DNA from: Aurantibacter sp034110465
Lineage (GTDB): Bacteria > Bacteroidota > Bacteroidia > Flavobacteriales > Flavobacteriaceae
DNA: 46,166 nt
NCBI GenBank assembly: GCA_034110465.1
Contig: JAWUZD010000005.1
Span: 1 to 46,166, forward strand
Reading direction: 5' to 3'
Below the pieces are notes generated by a model. That model ran no database searches. It had not been told where the DNA came from and saw nothing but the letters and a program-made list of their open reading frames with translations. Position numbers and translations under genes: made by a program. The stretch's first letter is position 1; every line of letters starts with the position of its first letter. Positions 1 through 7,839 of this stretch are shown here, in pieces.

Positions 1-616
1 CATAGGTCATTAGACAAGTGAGGTATAGATTCCTGTTATACGCTCTGATATCGTCTAAGAGGGACTTTACGTCCTTTATCGGCTTATGTAATTCGGACTT
101 ACCTCTTCTAATCTTAATATCACTTAAACCTGCAACGTTCACCCCTCTGGTGAGCGTTTTGAAATTTATAAGCACATTACGTTGCGTCTTAGCCTTCCAC
201 TTAGGCTGCATTATAAAATCCTCAATGTCCTCTTTTGTTATTTGTTCTATGGTGAGTTTGCTCAGCCTTCTCTTTGAAGAAAACTGTGACCATTGAGATA
301 ATACCCATTTACAATCACGCTTGTAATGAAATGAATAGTCTTGCTTTTGAAAATCACTGAGTTTCTTTTCAAGTAATTCTTGAAACGTAATAGCCTTAAC
401 CTTTGGTTTAATTTTGATTACTCTTGGTTTGGGCCGCCAACCTTCAAGGAGTTTAATTTGGTAAGCACTTTTGAGTAATTCTACATTCTCAATAGCATCA
501 AGTTTTATCCCAATTGCCTTTCCGTTCCAGAATCTGAACCGTTTACCTTCAAGATAAACGTTCACGAATGATTTTTCCTTTGAGCTACCTACAGTAACCG
601 TCCAAATGGTCTTCAT
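1..616 (-). CDS. Tyrosine-type site-specific integrase, N-terminal part (runs off window)
   Basis: The minus-strand frame from the ATG at 616-614 stays open for 205 codons to the window edge. The first about 60 residues look like a small beta-rich arm-type domain (SFVNVYLEGKRFRFWNGKAI). Residues about 75-175 are a helical core-binding SAM-like domain (ITFQELLEKKL, SKLTIEQITKEDIEDF). The frame then enters the start of a catalytic domain (LHKPIKDVKSLLDDIRAYN, NLYLTCLMTY). The catalytic R-H-R-Y residues would lie outside the window. The layout matches 'phage integrase SAM-like' recombinases of Bacteroidota elements. The gene reads away from a truncated tRNA-Met, as expected for an integrase at an element end. 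The frame remains open upstream of the ATG without another ATG, so this start is the natural choice. Family is confident; the element type cannot be seen. Confidence 0.85.
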   Translation of the reverse strand, partial: MKTIWTVTVGSSKEKSFVNVYLEGKRFRFWNGKAIGIKLDAIENVELLKSAYQIKLLEGWRPKPRVIKIKPKVKAITFQELLEKKLSDFQKQDYSFHYKRDCKWVLSQWSQFSSKRRLSKLTIEQITKEDIEDFIMQPKWKAKTQRNVLINFKTLTRGVNVAGLSDIKIRRGKSELHKPIKDVKSLLDDIRAYNRNLYLTCLMTY

Positions 617-619
617 TAT

Positions 620-638
620 TGACAGTATTACACTGTCA
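620..638. promoter_or_regulatory. Perfect inverted repeat directly before the integrase start
   Basis: TGACAGT (620-626) and ACTGTCA (632-638) form a perfect 7-bp inverted repeat with a 5-nt spacer. It begins 4 nt upstream of the integrase ATG. A palindrome in this position could be an operator for an element-encoded repressor or an autoregulatory site. Seen directly; the function is inferred. Confidence 0.5.
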
Positions 639-678
639 GTTAGCTTTAAACCTTGAAACTTATTGATTTTGAATGAGT

Positions 679-701
679 TAACTCTAAAGATATAAGAGTT
701 A
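679..701. repeat. Inverted repeat at the element/tRNA junction, candidate core attachment site
   Basis: TAACTCT (679-685) and AGAGTTA (695-701) are perfect 7-bp inverted arms separated by 9 nt. One arm reaches into the anticodon loop of the truncated tRNA-Met; the other lies in the flanking element DNA. Tyrosine recombinase core sites usually consist of two inverted arm sequences around a 6-8 bp crossover region, so this is the obvious candidate att core. It has not been compared with an intact site. Confidence 0.45.
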
Positions 702-737
702 TGAATCCGACGCTCTAACCAGCTGAGCTACCTCGCC
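699..737 (-). pseudogene. Truncated tRNA-Met(CAT): 5' half only
   Basis: Read on the minus strand from 737, the sequence has a tRNA acceptor 5' strand (GGCGAGG), T8-A9, a D-arm (GCTC...GAGC) and an anticodon 5' stem TCGGA. The loop is TTCATAA with anticodon CAT (703-701). After the loop the expected TCCGA strand is absent. The T-arm and the acceptor 3' strand are also missing; the sequence continues into integrase-linked DNA. The gene cannot make a cloverleaf as it stands. Either an element interrupted it without restoring the 3' half, or the contig is joined wrongly here. Confidence 0.75.
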
Positions 738-863
738 ATAATTTTTAGTTTGCAAATATAACAACATTATATAATATAACAAGTCTTTTTGAGTTAAAAT
801 AATAAAAAAATAAGCTATGATTTAAGGAATATTTATATATATTGAGCAAAATAATGATTACAA

Positions 864-1250
864 ATGGACGATAAAATTAAATACGAAATAGAATTCCCTA
901 TACAAGCTTCACCAACATTGCTTTACCAGTATTTGGCTACACCATCTGGTTTGTCTGAATGGTTTGCAGATAATGTAAATTCTAGAGGAGAACTATTTAA
1001 ATTTATTTGGGATGGAGCAGAAGAGCAGGCTAAATTATTGACTAAAAAAAATGGTGAACGAATTAAATTTAAATGGTTAGAAGACGAAGACGATTCTTAT
1101 TATTTTGAAATGCGAATTCAGGTAGATGAAATTACTAAAGATGTTTCTATAATTGTTACAGATTTTTCAGAAGAAGATGAAGTTGAGGAATCTAAAATGC
1201 TATGGACTAATCAAATTTCTAGTTTAAAACAAGTCATAGGTTCTGTTTAA
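864..1250 (+). CDS. START-like (SRPBCC/AHSA1-type) domain protein
   Basis: A 128-aa acidic cytosolic protein with a single START-like fold. The N-terminus IEFPIQASPTLLYQYLATPS and the following SEWFADNV are typical of SRPBCC proteins, where residues lining the helix-grip cavity bind a hydrophobic ligand. The ending MLWTNQISSLKQVIG is the usual long C-terminal helix. Proteins of this length and sequence type occur throughout Flavobacteriia as 'START-like domain containing protein' with no known ligand. The gene stands alone and a hairpin terminator follows 25 nt after its stop. Confidence 0.8.
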   Translation: MDDKIKYEIEFPIQASPTLLYQYLATPSGLSEWFADNVNSRGELFKFIWDGAEEQAKLLTKKNGERIKFKWLEDEDDSYYFEMRIQVDEITKDVSIIVTDFSEEDEVEESKMLWTNQISSLKQVIGSV

Positions 1251-1268
1251 AAAACAATCTATTTAAAG

Positions 1269-1302
1269 TATATTTGTCCTAAAGAAATTTAGGACTTTTT
1301 TT
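1269..1302 (+). terminator. Rho-independent terminator overlapping a -7 box
   Basis: GTCCTAAA (1276-1283) pairs with TTTAGGAC (1288-1295) around a GAAA loop, followed by seven T (1296-1302). It ends the START-like gene. The T-tract abuts the next ATG at 1303. A TATATTTG element (1269-1276) that fits the Bacteroidota -7 consensus overlaps the first stem base. Confidence 0.8.
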
Positions 1303-2145
1303 ATGGTTAATATTAACGCTACACTTCAAGAAAATACCAATACAATATCTCTAAATAATAGAGGTTTTAATTATGGCGATGCTGTTTTTGAAACTATTAA
1401 AGTAAGTAATACTAAAATTCTATTTTGGGAAGACCATTATTTTAGGTTAATGGCAAGTATGCGTATTATGCGAATGGAAATCCCAATGAATTTTACGATG
1501 GAATATCTTGAAAGTGAAATTTTAAAAACCATAAAAGCTAATAATTCAGAAAATAAAACGGTTAGAATTAAGTTTTTAGTAAGTAGAAGTGAAGGTGGAT
1601 TATATCATCCAGATACAAATAACATAGATTTTTATATTTCTGTTAAAGTATTAGAGCAAGAATTTTATAGTTTCAATAATAATAGCTTTGTAGTTGATTT
1701 GTTTAAAGATTTTTTTGTTGCTCCAGGCTTATTATCAACCTTAAAGACTAATAATAAAGCTTTAAATATATTAGCCAGTATTTATGCAAAGGAAAATGAT
1801 TTCAATAATTGCTTATTACTAAATACTAATAAAAATATTGTAGAAGCTTTAAATGGAAATTTATTTTTAGTAAAAGGAACAGTTATTAAAACACCACCAT
1901 TATTAGATGGTTGTTTAAATGGTGTTATGCGTAAGCAGTTAATGGAAATTATTAAGTTACTTCCAGATTATACTTTAGAAGAGGCTTCTATTTCTCCATT
2001 CGAATTACAGAAAGCAGATGAGTTATTTATTACAAATGTAATTACAGGAATTCAGCCTATAACAAATTATAGAAAGAAATCTTTTAATTCTGAAGTAGCT
2101 AACTTATTACTTCAAAAAATTAATATAAAAATCCGTTTGGGTTAG
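1303..2145 (+). CDS. Aminotransferase class IV (branched-chain aminotransferase / aminodeoxychorismate lyase family)
   Basis: A 280-aa PLP-dependent fold-type IV enzyme. The family hallmarks are visible: NNRGFNYGDAVFETIKV near the N-terminus, the region around the PLP lysine (LLSTLKTNNKALN, about residues 145-157), the PLP-phosphate stretch LLDGCLNGVMRKQLME, and the C-terminal EASISPFELQKADELFITN. Family members are amino-acid aminotransferases (IlvE, D-amino acid) or 4-amino-4-deoxychorismate lyase (PabC, folate pathway). Length and the stand-alone context fit the flavobacterial PabC-like group, but no pabA/pabB lies nearby, so the substrate is open. The stop overlaps the convergent yqgE stop by 4 nt. 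Confidence 0.85.
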   Translation: MVNINATLQENTNTISLNNRGFNYGDAVFETIKVSNTKILFWEDHYFRLMASMRIMRMEIPMNFTMEYLESEILKTIKANNSENKTVRIKFLVSRSEGGLYHPDTNNIDFYISVKVLEQEFYSFNNNSFVVDLFKDFFVAPGLLSTLKTNNKALNILASIYAKENDFNNCLLLNTNKNIVEALNGNLFLVKGTVIKTPPLLDGCLNGVMRKQLMEIIKLLPDYTLEEASISPFELQKADELFITNVITGIQPITNYRKKSFNSEVANLLLQKINIKIRLG

Positions 2146-2702
2146 TTGTAACTTGGATTTTCTGGTGCATTAGACCAAATAGAATAGTCTCCACCAAGTT
2201 CTACCATTTTATTTTTCCAGAAAAACTCATCCTCTTTTTCTATAATATCTTGTTTATAGATATTCTCTGAGACAATCCAAGCATTAGTTCTTAATTCGTC
2301 TTCCAACTGATTGTAGTCCCAACCAGAATAGCCTAAAAAGAATTTTATATCGTTGGGTTTTATTTTTTCTTCCTTAATAAGTTTAATTACAGTATCAAAA
2401 TGACCGCCCCAAAAAATACCATTGGAAATTTCTATGCTTTCTGGAATTAATTCAGGCGATTTATGTATAAAATACAAATTATCTTGTTCTACTGGTCCTC
2501 CATTATATACTTTAAAAGGAATTTCTATTTCAGGAATTAAATCGCTAATAGTAAAACTTAAAGGTTTATTTAATATAAAACCAATCGAACCATCTTTACT
2601 ATTATTAGTTAAAAGTATAACAGACCTATTAAAAGACATATCACCTATAATAGTTGGCTCTGCAAAGAGTAAATTCCCTTTTTTTGGTTTTATTTCGGTC
2701 AT
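2142..2702 (-). CDS. yqgE: YqgE/AlgH family protein (UPF0301)
   Basis: A 186-aa protein matching the YqgE/AlgH family end to end. The N-terminal GNLLFAEPTIIGDMSFNRSV is the family signature, followed by GFILNKPL, NGGPVEQDNLYFIH, GIFWGGHFDTV and FFLGYSGWDYNQLEDEL. The family is widespread but without an agreed biochemical function; AlgH was linked to alginate regulation in Pseudomonas. The gene is monocistronic by appearance: it lies convergent to the aminotransferase gene, and an HU terminator lies upstream. Confidence 0.92.
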   Translation of the reverse strand: MTEIKPKKGNLLFAEPTIIGDMSFNRSVILLTNNSKDGSIGFILNKPLSFTISDLIPEIEIPFKVYNGGPVEQDNLYFIHKSPELIPESIEISNGIFWGGHFDTVIKLIKEEKIKPNDIKFFLGYSGWDYNQLEDELRTNAWIVSENIYKQDIIEKEDEFFWKNKMVELGGDYSIWSNAPENPSYN

Positions 2703-2781
2703 AGTATTATGGTTAATTCTAAACTAAAGATAACTTTTTTTATTTAAACCTACTATTTTATAAAATTAAGATACAAAAAAA

Positions 2782-2810
2782 GCTCTCAAATAGAATTTGA
2801 GAGCTTTTTT
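2782..2810 (-). terminator. Terminator of the HU gene
   Basis: GCTCTCAAAT (2782-2791) and ATTTGAGAGC (2795-2804) form a perfect 10-bp stem with a 3-nt loop, with A and T tracts on either side. It lies 25-50 nt past the HU stop, so it would work as its terminator; it can fold in either direction. Confidence 0.85.
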
Positions 2811-2834
2811 ATAAGCGTATTGATTAACTAATGC

Positions 2835-3107
2835 TTAGTTTACAGCACCAGATAAATCAGAACCAGCTTTAAATTTTACTACATTTTTAGCTTTAATTTT
2901 GATAGTAGCTCCAGTTTGAGGATTTCTTCCATCTCTTGCAGCTCTTTTAGTAACTGACCAAGATCCAAAACCTACTAAAGAAACTCTGTTTCCTTTTTGT
3001 AAAGCTCCTTCAATTTCTATTAACGCACATTCTAAAGCTTTTTTTGAAGCTGCTTTAGTAATTCCTGCGTGTTCTGCCATTGCATCGATTAAATCTGTTT
3101 TGTTCAT
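2835..3107 (-). CDS. hup: HU-family histone-like DNA-binding protein
   Basis: The 90-aa length is standard for HU. The protein starts MNKTDLIDAMAEHAGITK. It carries the DNA-arm signature VGFGSWSVTKRAARDGRNPQ, the arm proline region (RNPQTG), and then IKIKAKNVVKFKAGSDL. HU bends and compacts DNA without sequence specificity, as a homodimer. The gene is single, with a near-consensus promoter upstream and a strong terminator downstream. Confidence 0.96.
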   Translation of the reverse strand: MNKTDLIDAMAEHAGITKAASKKALECALIEIEGALQKGNRVSLVGFGSWSVTKRAARDGRNPQTGATIKIKAKNVVKFKAGSDLSGAVN

Positions 3108-3162
3108 AATATTTAATTTTAGTTATTAATAAATAGTTAGGTTATATAATTATATCCCCTTA

Positions 3163-3192
3163 CAAATTTAAACGGAATATCATACCACACAA
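3163..3192 (-). promoter_or_regulatory. Promoter of the HU gene (Bacteroidota type)
   Basis: On the minus strand a TTG (3192-3190) is followed after exactly 19 nt by TAAATTTG (3170-3163). This matches the Bacteroidota primary-sigma consensus (-33 TTG, -7 TAnnTTTG). The leader to the ATG at 3107 would be about 50 nt. The region upstream holds nested inverted repeats and two TTTGTTAATAA copies. Confidence 0.7.
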
Positions 3193-3216
3193 GCAATAGC
3201 AAGGGAAATACCTTGT

Positions 3217-3247
3217 TTTGTTAATAACTTGTGGTATTTGTTAATAA
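3217..3247 (+). repeat. Two 11-bp direct repeats in the hup-fmt gap
   Basis: TTTGTTAATAA occurs at 3217-3227 and again at 3237-3247, a 20-bp period, i.e. about two helical turns. The left copy lies inside a larger imperfect inverted repeat: ATACCAC at 3182-3188 against GTGGTAT at 3231-3237, with CAAGG/CCTTG nested inside. It is upstream of the HU promoter and just past the fmt stop. It may be a protein-binding site or a transcript hairpin. Confidence 0.45.
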
Positions 3248-3295
3248 AGGTGCTTGTTTTTTGTTCTTTTTTGCAGATGTACTGATAGTAAGGCT

Positions 3296-4243
3296 TTACA
3301 GAAGTTTTGAATTTTCTTTAAATTTATATCCATTTAATAAAGATTTTACATCCATTTTACGTTTACCTTGAACTTTAATTTCAAGTAAATTTAGGAAGCC
3401 TTTTGGCACTGCAACTTTAAGCTCTTTTTTAGAAATTATTAAATCGCCAACGCTATAATTATGATCTTCTATAATTTTTTCGGTTTTATGAATTTTTATT
3501 TCTAACTCGTCATCACCATTTCTTAATAGACACCAAGCTGCTGGATATGGATCCAAACCTCTAATGTGATTATATATGGTGTCTATCTCTTTTGTGAAAT
3601 CTATTTTACAGTTGTCTCTATTTAGTTTATAAGCTGTTTTAATGCCTTCAAAATCAATTTGTGGTTTTGTAGCTATAGCGCCTTTTTCAATCTCAGAAAC
3701 TGTTTTAATTACTAAATCGCTACCAAGGTTCATTAACTTATCGTGTAAGCTTCCGGCATTTTCGTCTTCTTCAATAGTTATGGTTTCTTGAAAAATCATT
3801 TCACCTGTATCAATTCTATCATCTATAAAAAAGGTAGATACACCAGTTTTTGTTTCACCATTAATAATTGCCCAGTTAATTGGAGCAGCACCACGATATT
3901 GTGGTAGAAGTGAAGCATGCAAGTTAAACGTACCAAGTTCAGGCATTTGCCAAACGACTTTTGGTAACATTCTAAAAGCTACAATAATTTGAAGATTAGC
4001 ATTTAAAGCTTTCAATTCTTCATTAAAAGCCTCATTTTTTAAGTTTGTTGGTTGTAGAATATTTAACTCTTGTTCTAATGCAAATTGCTTTACAGCAGAT
4101 TGGTTTAGTTTTCTTCCGCGACCCGAAGGTTTGTCTGGCGCAGTAATTACACCAACTACATTGTATTTTGCTTCTAATAAAGATTTTAATATGGTAACTG
4201 CAAAATCTGGAGTTCCCATAAATACTATTCTTAAATCTTTCAT
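3296..4243 (-). CDS. fmt: Methionyl-tRNA formyltransferase
   Basis: A 315-aa cytosolic enzyme that formylates Met-tRNA(fMet) with 10-formyl-THF for translation initiation. The N-terminal Rossmann-like domain begins RIVFMGTPDFAV. The catalytic set is visible: N107 and H109 in FNLHASLLPQYRGAAPI and D145 in IDTG. A C-terminal OB-fold follows (YNHIRGLDPYPAAW onward). It is the last gene of a tight operon with recQ (1 nt between the recQ stop and the fmt start) and the upstream P-loop ATPase. Confidence 0.97.
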   Translation of the reverse strand: MKDLRIVFMGTPDFAVTILKSLLEAKYNVVGVITAPDKPSGRGRKLNQSAVKQFALEQELNILQPTNLKNEAFNEELKALNANLQIIVAFRMLPKVVWQMPELGTFNLHASLLPQYRGAAPINWAIINGETKTGVSTFFIDDRIDTGEMIFQETITIEEDENAGSLHDKLMNLGSDLVIKTVSEIEKGAIATKPQIDFEGIKTAYKLNRDNCKIDFTKEIDTIYNHIRGLDPYPAAWCLLRNGDDELEIKIHKTEKIIEDHNYSVGDLIISKKELKVAVPKGFLNLLEIKVQGKRKMDVKSLLNGYKFKENSKLL

Positions 4244-4244
4244 T

Positions 4245-6146
4245 TTATGTGGTTTTAATTTTATAACTATTATTAGGTGTAATTTCTATTTTAGAATGTT
4301 CTAATAAATAATGTATTGCTTGTTTAATTTGTTCTTCTGGGATTTTTAAAGCTTCAAATAAAGCCCTTGAATTGGCTTCGGAATTTTTTAAATGTTCTAA
4401 AATTTGAATTGCAACGTCTTGTTTTTTATATGATTTGTTTAGATTGCTTTTTATACATACTGAACAAATGCCACATTTTTTCGTTAGTTTCTCTCCAAAA
4501 TAGCTGGTAAGTTGTATGGTTTTACAAACGTCTTCGTTTTTTATATATTTTAAAACCGAGGCTACTTGAGTTTCTTTTAATTTATTTTGCTGATTAATAA
4601 TTTTTGCGACTCTATTTATTGCTAAATCATCTTCTCTTAATTGTAAAAATGAAATTGAAGCATCTGTTTTATTGTATTTAAAACTAATAACAGCATCTTT
4701 TTCTAGTTGCTCTAAAACGGAAATAATTTTAGATTCTGTAATACTGGTTTTTTTTGAAACTAATCCTATATTTATTTTTGTTTCGTGATCAAAAATCCCG
4801 CCATAAGTTCTTAAAATAGATTTTGCAATAACAGCTAGGTCTTGATGTGTTTCTAAATATCTAAATAATTGTGAACTGCTTATTAAAAACTGTACAAAAA
4901 TAGTGGTATTAAATTGTTTAGATAAGCTAATTATTCCAACACGATCTAAAGTTTGTAAACTATTGTATGTTAAGGTATAATTGAATTTATAATGCTTACA
5001 AAATGCAGTAAAATCGAAATCGAAAGCTGTTTCTATAAATTCGCCATAAGCAATCTGAAAATAACTATTTAGTTTTTTGTAAACCGTTTTTATATAATCT
5101 ACGCTTGGTAAAACACTTAAGAATTGATTTTTTAAAACTTCCTCATCATTAGTATTACATAGAATTACAGCAAATGCTTTCTCGCTATTCCTTCCAGCTC
5201 TTCCAGCTTCTTGAAAATAACTTTCTATACTTTCCGGTAAGTTTAAATGTACAACAGTTTTTACATCTGCTTTGTCAATTCCCATTCCAAAAGCACTTGT
5301 TGCCACCATAACTTGTGCTTGGTTACTCATCCAAGCATCATAATTAGCTTCTTTTTCTTTGTTTGTAAGTCCACCATTATAAAATGTTGCGGTAATATTT
5401 TTACTTTTCATGTATTGAGAAACTTCTAAAGTACTTCGTCTGTTCCTAACATATACTATTGAACTAGCGGTGTTTTTTCGTAAAATAGTTTCTAACCGAT
5501 ACAGCTTATCTTCTTCATTAAAAACCATATAAGCCAAATTATCTCGCTTAAAAGAAGTTTTAAATGTATTAGAAGAAATAAAGTCTAATTCCTTTTTAAT
5601 ATCATCTACAACCAAAGGCGTAGCAGAAGCAGTTAGCGCAATAATATTTACGGTTGGCTGTAATGTTCTAAGTAAATTTATATTTTTGTAAGCTGGTCTA
5701 AAATCGTTTCCCCATTGGCTAATACAATGTGCTTCGTCTACAGCAATTAAATTTACAGGCATTTGTTTTATGCGTTCTTGCACAATTTCTTGTTGTAAAC
5801 GTTCTGGCGATAGGTATAGGAATTTATATTTACCATAAATACAATTATCTAACTTAGTACTTAACTCGTCTTGAGAAATCCCACTAGTTAAAGCCATTGC
5901 TTTTATTCCTTTATCGGTTAAGGCTTTTACTTGATCTTTCATTAAAGCGACTAAAGGTGAAATAACAATACAAATACCTTCTTTAGCTAAAGCAGGAACT
6001 TGAAAACATAAAGATTTTCCGCCGCCAGTTGGCATTAAAGCTAACGTATCTTCTCCAGAAATAACGCTATCAATAATTTCTTCTTGAAGTGGTCTAAATT
6101 CTGTGTAATTAAAATATTTTTCTAATATGTATAATGGATGCTGCAT
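4245..6146 (-). CDS. recQ: ATP-dependent DNA helicase RecQ
   Basis: A 633-aa superfamily II 3'-5' helicase for recombination and fork repair. Walker A is MPTGGGKS (38-45), the DEAH box is at 137-140 followed by the RecQ aromatic-rich loop CISQWGNDFRPAY, motif III is TASAT, and motif VI is YFQEAGRAGRN. A zinc-binding RQC region follows, with cysteines in the stretch CKTIQL...KKCGICSVC. The classical HRDC domain is not evident; a short C-terminal helical region (about 575-633) ends the protein. Its ATG overlaps the stop of the upstream ATPase gene (TAATG), so the two are translationally coupled. Confidence 0.95.
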   Translation of the reverse strand: MQHPLYILEKYFNYTEFRPLQEEIIDSVISGEDTLALMPTGGGKSLCFQVPALAKEGICIVISPLVALMKDQVKALTDKGIKAMALTSGISQDELSTKLDNCIYGKYKFLYLSPERLQQEIVQERIKQMPVNLIAVDEAHCISQWGNDFRPAYKNINLLRTLQPTVNIIALTASATPLVVDDIKKELDFISSNTFKTSFKRDNLAYMVFNEEDKLYRLETILRKNTASSIVYVRNRRSTLEVSQYMKSKNITATFYNGGLTNKEKEANYDAWMSNQAQVMVATSAFGMGIDKADVKTVVHLNLPESIESYFQEAGRAGRNSEKAFAVILCNTNDEEVLKNQFLSVLPSVDYIKTVYKKLNSYFQIAYGEFIETAFDFDFTAFCKHYKFNYTLTYNSLQTLDRVGIISLSKQFNTTIFVQFLISSSQLFRYLETHQDLAVIAKSILRTYGGIFDHETKINIGLVSKKTSITESKIISVLEQLEKDAVISFKYNKTDASISFLQLREDDLAINRVAKIINQQNKLKETQVASVLKYIKNEDVCKTIQLTSYFGEKLTKKCGICSVCIKSNLNKSYKKQDVAIQILEHLKNSEANSRALFEALKIPEEQIKQAIHYLLEHSKIEITPNNSYKIKTT

Positions 6147-6688
6147 TAAATAGCTTTAATCACATTTATAATATGATTAGTACGTTCTTCAATATGTCCA
6201 AAAGGAACATCTATTAATTTGTAATTATAATTTTTATAAGTTGTAAGTAGCGCTTCGTGTATGTCTTTTGCTTGTTCAAAGGTTTCGTAACGTTCGTTGT
6301 CTTGTACATAAATATCTTCCCAAGGTGCTAAAACAAAAACGTAATCGTAAGTGTTGGTTTTACACGATTTTGTAAATACTTCTGGGTAATCTTGACCAAC
6401 GTAGTCCATATAAGCAACTGTGTCAGGAATACCGCGATCTAAAAAAACAAATTCTTTTGCGCTATTTTCAGCATCTATAAATTGTTGTTCTCTTCCTTTT
6501 AAAAGTAATTCGCTAAATAATAAAGGTTTTTCAAGGAATAATTGATCTATACCTTCTTTTCTAGCATCAAGAATGACTTGTCTTGAAATTTCTTCAAAAC
6601 ACGTAAATCCTTTTGCTATTAAAGCATTAATTATAGAGGATTTTCCGGTACTTGGACCGCCCGTAATGACTATTTTTTTTGTTATCAA
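6146..6688 (-). CDS. P-loop ATPase, AAA_28 / NadR-kinase-like
   Basis: A 180-aa single-domain P-loop protein. Walker A is GGPSTGKS at residues 10-17, a typical kinase-type loop. FLDRGIPDT is a Walker B/lid-like segment, and ETFEQAKDIHEALLTTYKNY matches the C-terminal part of the AAA_28 family. Members resemble the nicotinamide-riboside kinase domain of NadR and other small nucleotide kinases; the substrate here is unknown. First gene of the operon with recQ and fmt. Confidence 0.8.
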   Translation of the reverse strand: MITKKIVITGGPSTGKSSIINALIAKGFTCFEEISRQVILDARKEGIDQLFLEKPLLFSELLLKGREQQFIDAENSAKEFVFLDRGIPDTVAYMDYVGQDYPEVFTKSCKTNTYDYVFVLAPWEDIYVQDNERYETFEQAKDIHEALLTTYKNYNYKLIDVPFGHIEERTNHIINVIKAI

Positions 6689-6781
6689 ATCTAATAAAGT
6701 ATTAAAAAGTAAAAATCGGAATTAAATTCATTAAAAAAAAATGTTAGTAAAGCTTATATTTGTCTTCTTTCAAAAATACTT

Positions 6782-7075
6782 ATGAATCCAAAGCAAGACC
6801 CAAAAGCATTTTATGCTAAATTAAAAGAACAATTATTAGATACATCTATTTGGCCATCTGAATATTTATACAAATTTATTGTGCAAAGCGATGTAACTAA
6901 AATTAAGCAAATAGAAACTATTTTCGATAATTTAGGAGCAGTTATTACCACCAAGGAATCTTCTAACGGTAAATATACAAGTGTTTCCATAAATGTACGT
7001 TTAAAAAATCCTGATGCAGTTATAGAAAAGTATCACGAAATTACTGAAAAAGTTGAAGGCGTAATTAGTCTTTAA
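6782..7075 (+). CDS. DUF493 family protein (YbeD-like)
   Basis: A 97-aa alpha/beta protein with an ACT/ferredoxin-like fold. It contains the DUF493 hallmarks: YLYKFIVQSD, ESSNGKYTSVSINVRLKNPDAV and an ending that predicts a strand after the helix EKYHEITEKVEGVISL. The E. coli relative YbeD sits near lipoate genes, but the function is unproven. A TATATTTG -7 element lies at 6755-6762, about 20 nt before the ATG. Confidence 0.85.
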   Translation: MNPKQDPKAFYAKLKEQLLDTSIWPSEYLYKFIVQSDVTKIKQIETIFDNLGAVITTKESSNGKYTSVSINVRLKNPDAVIEKYHEITEKVEGVISL

Positions 7076-7147
7076 TTATTTTTTTTTTTGTAAGTTGCAC
7101 AAGCATTAAAACTTCGATGCAATAGTAATAACATCTACACTTTTATT

Positions 7148-7831
7148 TTGATAGACGACATAGAATACAACACAGAGCGAGAGCATTTAATTATACCTGA
7201 ATATGGAAGACATATGCAGAAAATGATTAATCACGCCAAAGCACAAGAAACCAAAGAAGAACGTAATAAAATAGCGAAAGCTATAATTGCTGTTATGGGA
7301 AATATGCAACCGCATTTACGCGATGTGCCAGATTTTCAACATAAGCTTTGGGATCAATTATTTATAATGTCTAAGTTCGAATTAGATGTAGATTCGCCTT
7401 TCGATATGCCATCGGAAGAAGAATTACGCGAGCCACCAAAAACATTAGAATATCCTCAAAATTTTCCTAAATATCGTTTCTACGGAAATAATATTAAGAC
7501 TATGATTGATGTAGCCAATACTTGGGAAGAAGGCGATATGAAAGTAGCTTTAACGTTTACTATTGCTAATCATATGAAAAAATGTTTTCTAAACTGGAAT
7601 AAAGATACAGTTGAGGATGCAGTCATTTTTCAACACTTATTCGAACTTTCTGATGGAAAAATCAACTTAAAGAATACTGAAGAAAGCTTAACAGATGCCG
7701 CTAGATTAATGAAATCTAATAAAAAATACACATCTACTTCAAGTTTAAATACTGCTCCTAGTAAGAAATCTTACCATAAAAAGAGCAATAACACAAACAG
7801 TAATAATAATCGTAATAAAAAACGCTATTAA
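7148..7831 (+). CDS. DUF4290 domain protein
   Basis: A 227-aa cytosolic protein. Residues about 1-180 match the Bacteroidota-specific DUF4290 family: DIEYNTEREHLIIPEYGRH, MGNMQPHLRDVPDFQHKLWD, FPKYRFYGNNIKTMI. The tail from about 200 is low-complexity and basic (SKKSYHKKSNNTNSNNNRNKKR). The start is TTG at 7148: homologues start with the same M-I-D-x-x-E-Y-N-T pattern and no ATG lies in frame before residue 22. It is followed 8 nt later by murA, a pairing I know as recurrent in Flavobacteriia. The function is unknown. Confidence 0.82.
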   Translation: MIDDIEYNTEREHLIIPEYGRHMQKMINHAKAQETKEERNKIAKAIIAVMGNMQPHLRDVPDFQHKLWDQLFIMSKFELDVDSPFDMPSEEELREPPKTLEYPQNFPKYRFYGNNIKTMIDVANTWEEGDMKVALTFTIANHMKKCFLNWNKDTVEDAVIFQHLFELSDGKINLKNTEESLTDAARLMKSNKKYTSTSSLNTAPSKKSYHKKSNNTNSNNNRNKKRY

Positions 7832-7839
7832 TATATTTT

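Noticed and set aside
18..296. 92-aa plus-strand reading frame at the left edge
   Set aside because: It is antisense to the integrase, whose minus-strand frame has recognisable domain features.
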